A stretch of 64,000 bases of DNA from Cryptomeria japonica (lineage: Eukaryota; Streptophyta; Pinopsida; Cupressales; Cupressaceae). This document shows, in pieces, positions 11,513-22,820 of the stretch. The position numbers were made by a program, and so were the translations under genes. The DNA lies in the NCBI RefSeq assembly GCF_030272615.1, contig NC_081413.1, positions 142,073,872-142,137,871 of the forward strand. Direction: 5' to 3'. Position 1 is the first letter of the stretch; every line of letters begins with the position of its first letter. The notes under the pieces were generated by a model. That model ran no database searches, was not told where the DNA came from, and saw only the letters and a program-made list of their open reading frames with translations.

Positions 11513-14500
11513 CTACACGTCACTTTCAATCCCAACGACCTCTTCAGTTTGTTGCTCCATTGTAGCATCTTCTAACTGTTCTAGGACTTCCTCTTCTTGC
11601 ACTGCATACTTTTTGGTCCACTCTTGGAACACGTCATCAGCAGGCCATGAGAAGTTAACAATCTTTTCTTTCAACTTAACCAGCCTTTTCCAAGAATTTC
11701 TCACTTTCTTAACCTCTGATTCCAAGAAACCGTAATGTGATTTTATCTTCTCTATTTCCTCAACTGTCTTGACAAACAGAGATGTGTCATCTGTATTAAT
11801 GATTTTATTCACCCTTAGAGACAAGTTAGCTCCTAACTCATCAAGCCATACTTGTTTGTCCTTCAACTGATTTGGACTAACAAAACCCCCAGGAAATAAT
11901 TCAAATTTATGCTTAGTATATTCCTTCCTATACAAATTGGCTTTTCTCTCTACACCAGCTCTTCCTTCTGATAGCCTCGTCATGCTTTTTGCTAACTCAC
12001 TTTTGGATTTAATAATGGCATCAGATCTTGTTTCATCATAAGATGCACACATAAGTTCTAAATCCACTTCCCTAGGCATCCACTTCTCTAAAATTGCCCC
12101 CAAAGTAGCCTTGTCTTCATTCAACTCACTCAAAATATCCAAAATCTTCTCCATGTTAGTGTGCACAATGGGGGCTTCTACTATATCAGCAAAACTCAAA
12201 ATTGTAGCCTTTACCTTTTCTTCATATTTATTTGCAAACAAGGCCTGAGCCTGTTTTAACTTTTGCAATTCATGTTGAATGGTCTCAACTAGTTGAAAAC
12301 TAGAGGTCATGGGAGAAGGGGGAAATTCAACAATAGGACTAGTGGGTGGAGGTCTTACTGGAGAAGATGCAATCATCAGAGTAGAGGATTCACCTCCTTG
12401 GTGTTGTCCTGCCAATTGACTCTGTAGTCTAGCAATGATTTTATCTTGATTAGCTATCTCTCCTTTGGCTTCATTGTAAGCTTTCAAAATTGTCTCTAAT
12501 TTTACTTGGAGATCAGCTCTCTCCTTAGCTTCTTTCTCAGCCATTGCCACACTAAATTTTGCAGTTTCAAGAACTATGTTGGTAGCTTCCACCACTCCTA
12601 TGTCCTGGACTCTTTTAACAATCATCCCTCCAAGGAAATTAGATTCTGAGGTATCCTTCCTTCTTCTACTCTCATCCCTCTTTAAGGACCACATGACTAA
12701 AGCAACATTATCCTTGTTGAATGTCACTCCTTCCATAGGCTTAGTCTCTTTTCTGATTGCTTCTAGTACCAAGGCATCTGCTATATCCCATTCAGGGAGG
12801 ATTAAAACACCAACTTTTGACACCATTTCTTTCCCCTTTTTAGGAGTAATGGCTTTGAATACTGCCATCATTTCCTGTTTCACCTCCTCCTTTACTAAAG
12901 TTGCATCTTTGTGGGGTTTCTCATTCTTTCTCTTTTCACACCTTGCCTTGAATTTCTCAATGTTTTGCTTCCAGACAAATTACATGAAGGCCCCTGTTGT
13001 GACAAAAATACTATTAGCCAGGAACTCCTCATTGGCTTGCTTGATAGCAGGGTCTAGCTCTTTACCTTTGAACTCATCTATAGTTAAGTTCATCTCGGCA
13101 CTAGGTGGCTCTTCTAACATCCCCTCTTGTGTTTCCTCATATGTGTAGGCAATCTCCCCGAGACTTCCTTACTATAACAATTGTTTGACCACTGCCTATT
13201 CATCTCCTCTATGGATAGGGGATTGGGATGGAGAATGCATAGGCTCACATGTTTGCACTTCTTTCCCCACCCTTTGCCTCTTAGAGGAGTCTTGGATGTC
13301 AATGACATCTTCAATTTCTCTCTTCCCTCTTGAATTAGAGGCTCACCTATTACTGACATCAACACACTGTATTTTGACTTCTTATGCATTACATAATTAC
13401 CTAGAGGGATGACCTTAGAAAAGGTGGGTTTAGCTAGAACTAACTTAGCCTTGTTAGGATTATCTTTTATTATAGCTTCCCTCTTTTCTTTCAGATTTTG
13501 CATTAGGTCTTCAAAATAAAGAACTAAGAATTTAATCTTTTCCTCAAAGGGATTAAAGCTAGATAGAGGGTCATAACTACTATCAAACTGATGAATAAAA
13601 TCAAGAGCCCTTTTATATGCCACCCACTTTTCTTTCCTCAATTCTTGCTCATCCAAATTGAATTCATTTCTAATCAGACCTTAGGGAAATGAAATTGGTG
13701 TGGCCTACCTTTACATACTGCTCTCTTCTTGAACATGCCATTGAAAAAATCCTCAGGGTCAGCAAACCTTGATATTGCAATAGACAACCTATATGGTTGA
13801 AAGAAGTCATCAAAGTGTTTCCAACCACCCTTGGTGATTACAAATTGATGGGCCACGGTGACAGTTGGGAAAATGGTTCCTTTTCTCCTATTTGTTAGCT
13901 CTGCCTCTTGCACACCCCCAATTTTCCTTAAGACCTCTGCAATTCCTATCTTCAATGGGACTTGATAGGGAAACAAATATGGAGTGCCTCTGAAACCATA
14001 AACTCTGAAAATTGTAGAAACAGGGTATAAGTATATGTCACCCTAGTTGTGCACAATCTTGATACCTTAGCAAATTACATAGGCCTAAGGAATTCCAAAA
14101 GAGCTTTGGGGATCCTAGGGTTCTCTAAGCATAAGAGAATCCTAATCTTAGATGCAAAGCATCTGTCAAACTTTAGGTAGCTGGCATCCTCTCTATCCCA
14201 TGACAAAATGGTGCTCCACAATTGTACAGGCATCTCTTCACCATCCTTTTCCTTAACTAGATCCATTTCACTAGCAACGTAATCAACACCTTTAAATAAA
14301 AATATATGCATGAGAAGGGAGTACCATCCAAATGGTCTGTCTACCTTACCACTTTTTATCCCTATCAGTCTTGCATGGATTGCATCAGTGAGATAAGGTG
14401 CATAATCAAATGTTACTGCCAGAGAGGGGTTCAAAATATGTGCTATCATCAACATATAATGGGGTGGCATAGTTGTTTCAGCATCTTCCCCAAAAATCTT

Positions 14501-15054
14501 ACAAAGTGACCAATACATTCCTTTAGCCCTTATAGTGAACAAATTCAGGGAGAAGGGTTCCATGGTACTAGGGTCTACAACAGTTAGCCCTCCTATTTTG
14601 ACAAAAAACTCCTTCAAAGGGCCACTCCTGAGGTGATCTCTCTGCACAATGTAAACCTGGGCTAATGTTTCAAAATTGATACCTCACTAAGCTTAAACAC
14701 CTTCCTAAATTCATCATCATTGATCTCAATTAAGGCTCTTCCATTCAAATTCCTGATACACTTAGCCACAGGGTCATAATTGTGTGCAATTAGGGTTAAC
14801 AAATTCACATCCATGAAAACCCCAGGGACTATGAGCTTTCCTACGTCTAATCCCCATATACTATTCACTGAGGCAAGGGCATTTCTTTGACTGAATCCCA
14901 CTTTGAAAAGACCCAGACCTGATATCCCTATCTGTGGATCCCTCAACCAGATGCCTTTATCATACAAACCATCTCCAATTCTTAGACGGGGGACTCTGGG
15001 TACCAATTCTTTAATTTTAGCTACAACATTTGTGGACATGGTCAGTTGTTCCAA
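11513..15054 (-). pseudogene. ORF Y: large unknown protein, with intact 456-codon C-terminal stretch
   Basis: A chain of minus-strand frames (15054-14662, 14647-14075, 13976-13674, 13656-13114, 12883-11513) reads as one protein of about 1,180 residues with a few frameshifts and stops. The N-terminal ~500 residues look globular (WLRDPQIGISGLGLFKVGFS, RPFGWYSLLMHIFLFKGVDY, FDRCFASKIRILLCLENPRI). The C-terminal 456 codons are fully open: a helical region (AMAEKEAKERADLQVKLETI), a P/S-rich linker (SPVRPPPTSPIVEFPPSP), then long helices and an acidic end (QTEEVVGIESDV). No pol or zinc-knuckle motif. Unknown family. Longest intact frame in the window apart from the copia pol at 37220-38803. Probably a structural-type ORF of a non-autonomous element; a decayed host gene is the alternative. 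Confidence 0.55.
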
Positions 15055-15439
15055 GAAATCATCACATATGTTTCTATCCTAATAATTCACCTTCCCTGTG
15101 AAATAACTTCTTGGTTCCATCCCGAAATCACAGTTATATTAATTTAAAATTTTGACTAACCTTTGAGAAAACGAACATGTAATGATCCCAATTCAAGTAG
15201 TAATAGTCAAGCAATATGCAGAAACTCACTGGTTGTTTGAAGAAATTTGCTCTGTGCACCGACTCCTCTGCAAAACTCTTCAAAATGATGCCAACATCCA
15301 ATTGATGTGAACCTTAATACGACAACAAAGCAATGAATTAAAACATTTAAAACTACATGCTTCAACAATCAACTTAGAATTGAATTCACAGCCGAATTTG
15401 AAAATTGGCTCCAACGGATCATAACATTCTCTAAGTGTT
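15055..15439. other. Leader-like region upstream of ORF Y
   Basis: No supported gene. It lies between the ORF Y start (minus strand, 15054) and the tandem repeat array and may be its 5' untranslated region. 'taacctttgagaaaacgaac' and neighbouring T-rich stretches give no clear splice signal. Confidence 0.3.
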
Positions 15440-16700
15440 TCGCCTTTTGCTGCTTCGCGAAGCTTAAAATCCTCACATCTTTTCATTGCGAAGCAACGAC
15501 GTCCCTTGGATCTTGAGAAACCTGCACGCCTTTTACCTTACTTGGGTCAAGTTGCTTAAAACCAGGCCGCACTTTCTTTTCACTGCTTCGCGAAGGCGAA
15601 ACCTCACGCATTTCTTTCATGCAAAATAGCACCATCCGTCAGATCTTCCACTATCTGCTCGACCTTTATTGTACATGGTGACCGCTTATCTTTTTACTAA
15701 CCGCATGGAAGCTATTGCCACTAATGGTTTTCACTGCTTCACAAAGTTTAAAGACCCTGCATGTTCAGGTTGTGAAACAGCGCTCGCCATTGGATTACCA
15801 TTGAGATGCATGACCTTTAACACCCATTAACCTTCAAAGTGGGCCCTCTACATGGAGTCCACGTGCCCCTTTTGTTTCCAATAGATAACTCTGACGTGTC
15901 AGCTGCCAATTCATCTAAGAATTCTATCGGACTCTACATTTTAATGGCCATATGTTTTATTTTGGCCATGGATTTCATCACCATTGCCACTCAATCAAAG
16001 TGGGCCATCCACAATCTACTTGGAGCCGCGTATCATACCGATAGATTATCATTTTCCCTAGCTGGACATCCAGTTGTTCCGCCACATCATCTATCGTGCA
16101 ACCGGCACCTCATTTCGCTACTTCGCGAAAGGTATACTGCATGCTACTTTTGGCTATGAACCAATGCGGGCCATTGGATCTTGAGCCAGATGCTCAATTT
16201 TTAACTTTGTTCTTTAACCCAACCACCCAGGTCCACCATCTCTTTCGCTACTTCACAAAAGGTAAATCTTTGGCAACTTTTCTTAACAAATCAATGCAAA
16301 CCATTAGATTAACTAGGAGATGCACCTTCTTTAATTTCCATGTCAGCTTTTCACCAAGCCCGCTACCTTTTCACTACTTCTCGAATACTAAATATCGCAC
16401 ATCTTTCCTCTATGAACCAACGTGGACCACCTGATCAATCTTGAGTTGATAAGTCTTTAACCATAGGATCTTCTTACTATCCAGGCCCACCTATCCTTTC
16501 GCTATTTTGTGAATGATAAAATGCATGCTCTTTTTCCCAGCGAAACAACGTGGGCCATCAGATCTACTCTGAGATGCATGGTCTTTAATCAGAGTATTCA
16601 CTTAACTTTTGGGGCCTACCAGGATTTTGCTACTTTGTGAAGGATAAACCTCTCACATATTTCCTTTGTGAGACCACGCGCACCATGAGACCTGCTGGAA
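15440..16700. repeat. Degenerate tandem array, about 128 bp units with CTTCGCGAAG palindrome
   Basis: A recognisable core, TTTCGCTACTTCGCGAAAGG and variants, recurs at about 15445, 15579, 15728, 16112, 16242, 16368, 16497 and 16624. The last five are spaced 126-130 bp, the earlier ones 134-149 bp. The 382 bp gap between 15730 and 16112 fits three units whose cores have decayed. Each unit also carries 'gaaacaacgygggccatyrgatct' and 'gatgcatggtctttaa'-like words. CTTCGCGAAG is a perfect palindrome. It may lie inside the 3' LTR of Gypsy-D, which would start (minus strand) at 17131, or in the leader of ORF Y. Confidence 0.7.
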
Positions 16701-17131
16701 CTTGCACGATCATGACAGAGCCCATCAAAGAAATGAAAACTTAGGAAAAGGGCATGCTAAATAAAAGATTTAATAAAGACCCACCTAAGGCAATTCGTAA
16801 AGGGGGGACCCTTTCACGATGGACCTACCCTTCCGATTAAGTGGAAAAAGTAACATTGAAAAAGAACACAGGGAATCCAAGACATAGCAAGGATAAATTT
16901 CAAAAACCCTAAACCTTTTGACCAAAAAAACTCAGAGGCAATATGAAATGCCAAGCATAATTTTGCAGATTTTAACCAATTATGAAACAAAATCACCCAA
17001 GGGCAAAACAATGATAACACTCAGAATGCGAAATGAAAATGTGACATCCACTTTTGAACCTTTCCTCCTTAAATATATTGTATGCCTAGATTTCTGTGCA
17101 AAATGGGGGCATTTATGATAGGTGTCTGTCA
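16701..17131 (-). repeat. Probable start of the Gypsy-D 3' LTR (minus strand)
   Basis: Read on the minus strand, 17131 begins TGACAGACACCTATCATAAA and continues ATGCCCCCATTTTGC, wording I know from starts of plant gypsy LTRs. It sits downstream of the Gypsy-D integrase and the antisense ORF, where a 3' LTR is expected. The other end of the LTR was not found, and no matching 5' LTR copy is visible next to 42292, so this is tentative. Confidence 0.35.
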
Positions 17132-17602
17132 GCACGTATGCCACCTCATTCTCTAGGCAACATTAATTCTAGAATGGGAAGAAGCATCGTCATTTGCATT
17201 TTTTGAAAAGATGTCAGCCCACTACACCATCATTCCAATCCACTTGAGATGATCTGCTCGCCTGGACAAATCTCCTCATTAAGGAGAATATATGCAGCCA
17301 ATAAAGCTACCACGAGCCAATATAGTCCTGCAGATTACTAGGTTTTGGCAAGACGTACTTGAAGATATGCGTGGAGTCTGAGTACACTATTTTTCTTTTT
17401 GAGGCTCTAGACAAGACATATGCAACCTTCAAGCTTGACTCCATTCACTTGTGCAATTAATGAGAAAAGACAGCCACCTCAAAGATCGAGAGCATTGGCG
17501 CCCTTAATTTTATTTATCACTTAGAGATGGAAATCAGCTATAAATGTCTTTTCAGGCATTCCCTTGCATAGTAGCTTTCTCAATAACAAAGTTTCTTGAG
17601 TT
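17132..17602. other. Non-coding segment between putative LTR and antisense ORF
   Basis: No gene is seen. On the plus strand this would hold the promoter of the antisense ORF; no convincing TATA box at a fixed distance stands out. Confidence 0.3.
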
Positions 17603-18299
17603 ATGGATACTCCCATGAGGCTTACTAGCAGCAAAGCACAAGTCGCTTTCCTTGGCAATATTTCAGACTAGAGGTTGCAAGGCATGACACAATAGAAAAA
17701 TCCTTTGATTATTGCTGCCATTAAATGGGTGCTCGGGGAAGATTTTATCGACAATGTAGACAGGATTCCGTGTGAACACAAATATCTCTTCCCGCTTCAT
17801 GGCTTCACTGCTAGATGCTAGGATGAATTACCATCTAATGATGGAGCTGACTCAGACCCTCTTTCCTTTAGAGTATCTGGGTGACCTAGAAGACGTTGTG
17901 GAGTATTTTGTTCCTTTCAGAGGTTTGCCCTTGGCTTCGTACTTGCAACGCTTTATCACCCTTGGATAAGAGGTGAACTAGTATCCTCTTATAGGTGGTT
18001 TAAAGACTATATCATTGTCTTCTCATCACCTACGCGTAGAGCGCGCTATGGAGTTTCTCCTTAGGGCTCATTTGATAGTTCCTACTCCAGCTAGCACAAA
18101 TTGATATACCGAGTTTCATGACTATATCTTCCCATGAATCCTAACACCACATATCCTTCCAAATCTAGTGCTTGTGTCGATACCCCAGGAATTCGACAGT
18201 GACTTCGGCCATGAGTGGATGGGGGAAGATGATGATGAAGATGATGACTCTGAATTTCTCATGGAGGAGGAGGAGGAGGAGGATGAGAAATATAACTAA
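17603..18299 (+). pseudogene. Antisense ORF in the 3' region of Gypsy-D, acidic C-terminus
   Basis: From ATG 17603 (MDTPMRLTSSKAQVAFLG) the frame runs, with two stops, to about 17815 (KWVLGEDFIDNVDRIPCEHK), shifts by one, and continues (LEYLGDLEDVVEYFVPFRGL) to a stop at 18297. The last ~35 residues are strongly acidic: EFDSDFGHEWMGEDDDEDDD, then EFLMEEEEEEDEKYN. It is on the opposite strand to Gypsy-D pol and lies between integrase and the putative 3' LTR. Some Tat-clade elements (for example maize Grande) are known to carry an antisense ORF at that place; whether this protein is related cannot be told from the sequence alone. Function unknown. Confidence 0.5.
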
Positions 18300-18554
18300 A
18301 AGATTGCCACCCTACTTCAAAAATACAGGCTACAAGCCTTTTTAATACGTTATACAAAAGATACTATTATATAATATAATGACTCTCTTTTTGCTTGCTC
18401 ATGGTGTATCTTTATGATTTACTCCTTATTGCTTACAATGCATGAAGAACCATAATTAAATAAATAAAGGCACACTAATAATACATTATTTATATTGGGA
18501 ATGTTAATGCTTTAATAGAAAGGTTTAAGATGAAATTCGTTAACCAAGATTTCG
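18300..18554. other. Gypsy-D 3' non-coding region
   Basis: AT-rich, no supported gene. It separates the end of the integrase (minus) from the end of the antisense ORF (plus); the two genes converge here. Confidence 0.4.
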
Positions 18555-18809
18555 AGAGACTCCCCTTGCATGTTTTCGGAGTCAAATGCATTAAACCCCT
18601 AACAATTTTTTATGCAGAAGGTCCTTCCCATAAGCTATCAAAATTTAGGTGTTGACCTGGCCTAGTTTCCCTCTCATTATATTTAAAAATGAGATCACCT
18701 TGCTTGAGCCCTGGGTCAGAACTCTTTTTGTTGTCAAACCATTGCTTGACAATTTGTTGACGGTTTTGAAGCAATTTAAACTCTGCTTCCCTTTCCTCCT
18801 CTAGCTCCA
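18555..18809 (-). pseudogene. Gypsy-D integrase C-terminal part (separated by Copia-B insertion)
   Basis: MELEEEREAEFKLLQNRQQI, then KQGDLIFKYNERETRPGQHL, then FDSLWEGP: the C-terminal domain after the integrase core of Ty3/gypsy elements (the GDLI...LWEGP pattern). A stop follows SA. It joins the integrase core at 29783-30843: removing 18815-29777 and one TAAGT restores an open frame across the join, with no residue lost. Confidence 0.9.
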
Positions 18810-18814
18810 TAAGT
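18810..18814. repeat. Target-site duplication TAAGT of Copia-B (left)
   Basis: TAAGT directly abuts TGTTAGGG. The matching copy is at 29778-29782. Five bases is the size made by copia integrase. Confidence 0.9.
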
Positions 18815-21800
18815 TGTTAGGGTAACCGATGAATAACTGAGAGCGGGGGGAGTGAATTAGTTGCTAACAAATTATGTAAATTAAAGCACTTAAAACCTTA
18901 TACTAGAATAGCTGATAAAGCATTAAAGTATAATTGGAAACCAGAGAATCAATACCGTGCAACCATAACACATAACACCATGATTTGTACATGGAAAACC
19001 CGGTAAAGGGAAAAACCATAGTGGGAAACCCTACCCATGGTTAGATGATACTTCTGCAACAAGTATATGATTACAATAGGGGCCTGCACATGTAGGAAGG
19101 CACACTACCTAGAGCGCACTGCTCATCACAATGGAGTCTCATTGACTATAGAGATGTCAACCACCTCAAAATATTTGGACAACAATCCAAAGAAGAACTG
19201 TCGGTGATAGCATCAAACATGCCAGATTATAGTTCCAGTTAAGCTCAATACCGAAGGTCTAAAACCTCTTATATAAACCCAACTCTATCACCTATGATCG
19301 ACCAAATCCTCTATTCACCTTTTCTCTACATCAAGCTTATCTCCATCTGCAACCCACTCTCTGCTGCACCTTACTCTCTGTTTCACCTTTGTTGGTTTAG
19401 CCGCTTCTTCTTCTCTGCCAATTCTATTCTCTTTGTCACACTGATACTATCCACCACCAATGTGATAGCTTAGTCAGAGGTCTACCATCTGATTCCTGCT
19501 AGTTCTCAGCTTGCCTTCTCTGCAATCTTCTATAACCCTTCTCTGTTGGTTCAATCACCACTAGTGTACTCCTCTCTCAGACTCAACAACTAGCTACTAG
19601 TTGCCTCACTGTTGCCGGTTGAACTCTTCAACCCGATTCTCTCTCCCACTTAGTCTCTTCCCTAATTTCCTTTAAGCATTTGATTGATTTTATTCTCTCT
19701 TACAACAACATCAACTACATATTTGGCTCACACTCTTATAGCCATATTTTCCTTCCTAAACACAAGTTTGAACATTTGCATGCTAGGGTTTCTGCCATGC
19801 ATTGAATCTTCATCTGATTTGATCTCTGATCATTATGATATATCATATCCAATCTGATATCATGTCCTTGATTGATGTTCAACATTCAATCAATGAGCAT
19901 CACCCAAATGTTTACTGTGCGAACCACATCTTCTTTCTTTTTGTTGTTTGTAGCATAATTTTTAGGCTTTTGTCTAGTTGATCACATGCATGATGTGGTT
20001 TCCTTCACCCTATTCAATCTACAAGATCAGTCTATGCTATATCTCCATTTTTTCCATAATCTTGAGCTGCAATCCTCTTTCATGCTTTCTTGAGCTTCGC
20101 AGTCATCATAAATGTTTGACCAGACGCTAACAACTTCATCAAATCACCACACCGACTTGTGTGTGCATTCCATTGCACCTCCACATGGACCCTTTGTCGG
20201 CATCCACCTTTTCTAGGTCGGTTATGTCAGTTTGGATAGGATCATTGACCAACCACACACCCGGTTTCACCTACTAGTTCACAGACTCAACTGGTTATAC
20301 CTTAATTAGTTTGCCTTTAACCTTGTACTTTGCTTCTCTTCTAATGGAGCACCTAAACTGATCAGCACACATGCCAACCTACCTCATTCACATCTTCATC
20401 AAGTGGGAGCCTTGTGCATTTGTACTTTATCAGCATTATCGGTAGACATACTTACCGATAAGCACCTTGATGACATCATGTCATCAGCCTTCACCAATCT
20501 CCATCTATCTGCTTCTGCTCAAACTTTCCTTCTTCATCTATAGATTGGTCCTCCTAACAATTGGTTTTTCAAGGTGACAAACATATCCTTCCTTCTCTGT
20601 ACCGACAACTCAGCATGTCTACCCTACTAATCCAGTGCATATCTCTGATCTCATGCACCTAAGGCAATTTAGTGTTTCACCAATTCATCCGGTGTGAGCC
20701 TTCAATCACCTGCCTTTAACCTTTTGTCTTATCTCAAAGGACTATGATGCATTCCATGCATAATAGGAGATAAACTCCACTTATTGGTGAGAGTGGATCC
20801 TTGTCATCTGCATCTTGAATTGCACCAATGTGGCTTCCCTGTTTGAGCAACATATCTTCAAACAAGCACATGTGAACCGGTTGGGCACATTCACTGTTAG
20901 ATGGTGACTGCATCTTTGTCCAATGGGAGTCCTGCTATTTCAAATCCACACAACTATTGGAATCCAAGAACACTGAGAGGGGGGGGGGTAGTTAATCTTT
21001 GTTCTACTAGAATATGCAATTTTAACCTTATTAAACTAAATATTCACCAACTGGTAAATTGGTACATATAATATTGAAAGAAGTAAAGTAATCAATAAGC
21101 CAATCACACAAATGAATATCACAACAAAGAGAATTATACATGGAAAACATCAAAGAGGAAAAACCATGGTGGGATTTGTGACCCACAATATCAATCCACT
21201 AGCCATATGAAAAGATATTACAAAATATGGGGGCTTGCACTTGTAGGAAGACTTACAACCTAGAGCGTACTGCTCATCACAAAAGGAGTCTCACTAACTA
21301 CATAAAATCCAGAGTACAATCCGGAGAATAGAATGAACTACAATGATAGCATCTCCTATGCTTGAGTATAGTTTTGGTTAAAGCTCTATTTGTTCTAGTT
21401 CTAAAACCCAAAATACTTACCAAAATAACCTCTTACACAATCAACATTCCTCGCATTACAAAATATCTCTTTCATATATCTTATAACCTCACATGTCACT
21501 CATATCTCTCATTACAAAATGATCTAATCATCTGACCTATATACCCTTGCAATCCTTCATGCCTTATGTCGGCTTAAATAGATAATTACAAAATGAATAT
21601 ACAAGTCGGCTCAATTACATATATGCATTAATATCAAAATCAATTGCCGATTTTTGGATCTCCCAAATGATGTCGGCCTCCTATACCGGTATCCTGAATG
21701 TGAGTCATGTCGACCTGCAATGTCGGTATCCAAAGAATCCTACCTACTGGTGAAGAAATTTGTCGGTGAACAACCAAACCAAGATATGAAAGCCAAAACA

Positions 21801-22423
21801 TGTTGTCATCAATGACAACATATTGAAACCAACCAAATGAGTGTCAAATGACAACAACAGCATACCGGTGGCCTGCACATACTTCACCTCTGGTGTTGAT
21901 GTGACTTTTTGTAACATTCCCCCTCTTCATCACAATCAACAGGCCAACATCTTTCTCTCTTGTTGGTGACCATAATGCATTTGCAACATGTCACTTACGA
22001 GTCTGCAGTCCTTATGTCTTCAACACAAGTCAACACTAACTTGTGTACTAGTGACTCCAGTGACTATTATGCTAGATGACCTTCTCTTCCTTACCAGTGA
22101 CCTTCTATGCTAGATGACATCAATGGCACCATTTCTAGTATTCATCAACTCCAAAACTGCTCATCAATCTCCCATACTACTTGCCATCTTACACCGGTTG
22201 ACATCAATGACAACACAGTGCCAACAAATACCAACTAACTGAAACATACTTCAGAAGCACATGAACCATCCATAAAAACTTATTCCATCATCCAGATCAT
22301 ATCGGTGACAATCAACTAATAATCTTCCCAATCAAATCCTTCTACCAGAAGCCAGTAAACAACCATAACAACTAGTATTGACATCAATGACAAAACATAA
22401 TCAATTCCATCATATAGCCAACA
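18815..22423 (-). repeat. Copia-B 3' LTR, enlarged and mosaic (3.6 kb)
   Basis: Positions 18815-19310 match 28622-29105 and 22228-22423 match 29583-29777 of the 5' LTR. The middle (19310-22227, 2.9 kb) has no visible counterpart in the 5' LTR, whose middle is only about 480 bp. A family A solo LTR (20955-21856) accounts for 0.9 kb of this; about 2 kb remains unexplained, including a T/C-rich part at 19310-20954. A TATA box reads TATATAAG on the minus strand at 19268-19277; the 5' LTR has a mutated version near 29051. Confidence 0.75.
20955..21856 (-). mobile_element. Solo LTR of family A inside the Copia-B 3' LTR
   Basis: The reverse complement matches the LTR at 5390-6295 from end to end (902 versus 906 bp): 'aatccaagaacactgagagg' at its left end, the reverse of GATATTGTGGGTCACAAATC in the middle, and CCAAATGAGTGTCAAATG near its right end. 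There is no interior sequence, so it arose by recombination between two LTRs. Flanks ACAAC (20950-20954) and ACAGC (21857-21861) look like a target duplication with one mismatch. Confidence 0.8.
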
Positions 22424-22820
22424 ATATCCCCCTTTGGCATTGATGGCAGCACTAGATATGAAAACCATCCAAGTACCAAGAAAATGCCAAACAAGTCCCC
22501 CCCATTGGAAGATCACCAACAAACTCCCATAAAATGATATAGCAATGAAGCTATGAACCAAAACTGAATCAAAAGACCAAATACCACCAAACTCCCCCTA
22601 AGGAGTGCAATAAATCTGAAAAATAAATAGAAATGGTTTTTCACATGTATTCCTCTCCCTTTGACAACAATGCCAAAGATATGACATAGATATCAAATAG
22701 AATATGACAACTCTAAATCTCAAGGCTAACTACTCCCCCTCAGTAGTAGCAATATTTCATCAATCCGAAGCAGAAGATAGCTCTGATAATGCATACCAGA
22801 CTGATGCACATCTACATCAT
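22424..22820 (-). other. Copia-B 3' untranslated region with polypurine tract
   Basis: On the minus strand GCCAAAGGGGGATAT (22438-22424) abuts the LTR start TGTTGGCTATATGATGG. Further G-runs (near 22735 and 22595) recall the multiple purine tracts often found between RNase H and the 3' LTR of plant copia elements. Confidence 0.7.

Noticed and set aside
12576-13148. 190-codon plus-strand open frame
   Set aside because: It lies exactly opposite ORF Y, has the serine/leucine-rich composition of a reverse shadow, and has no motif.
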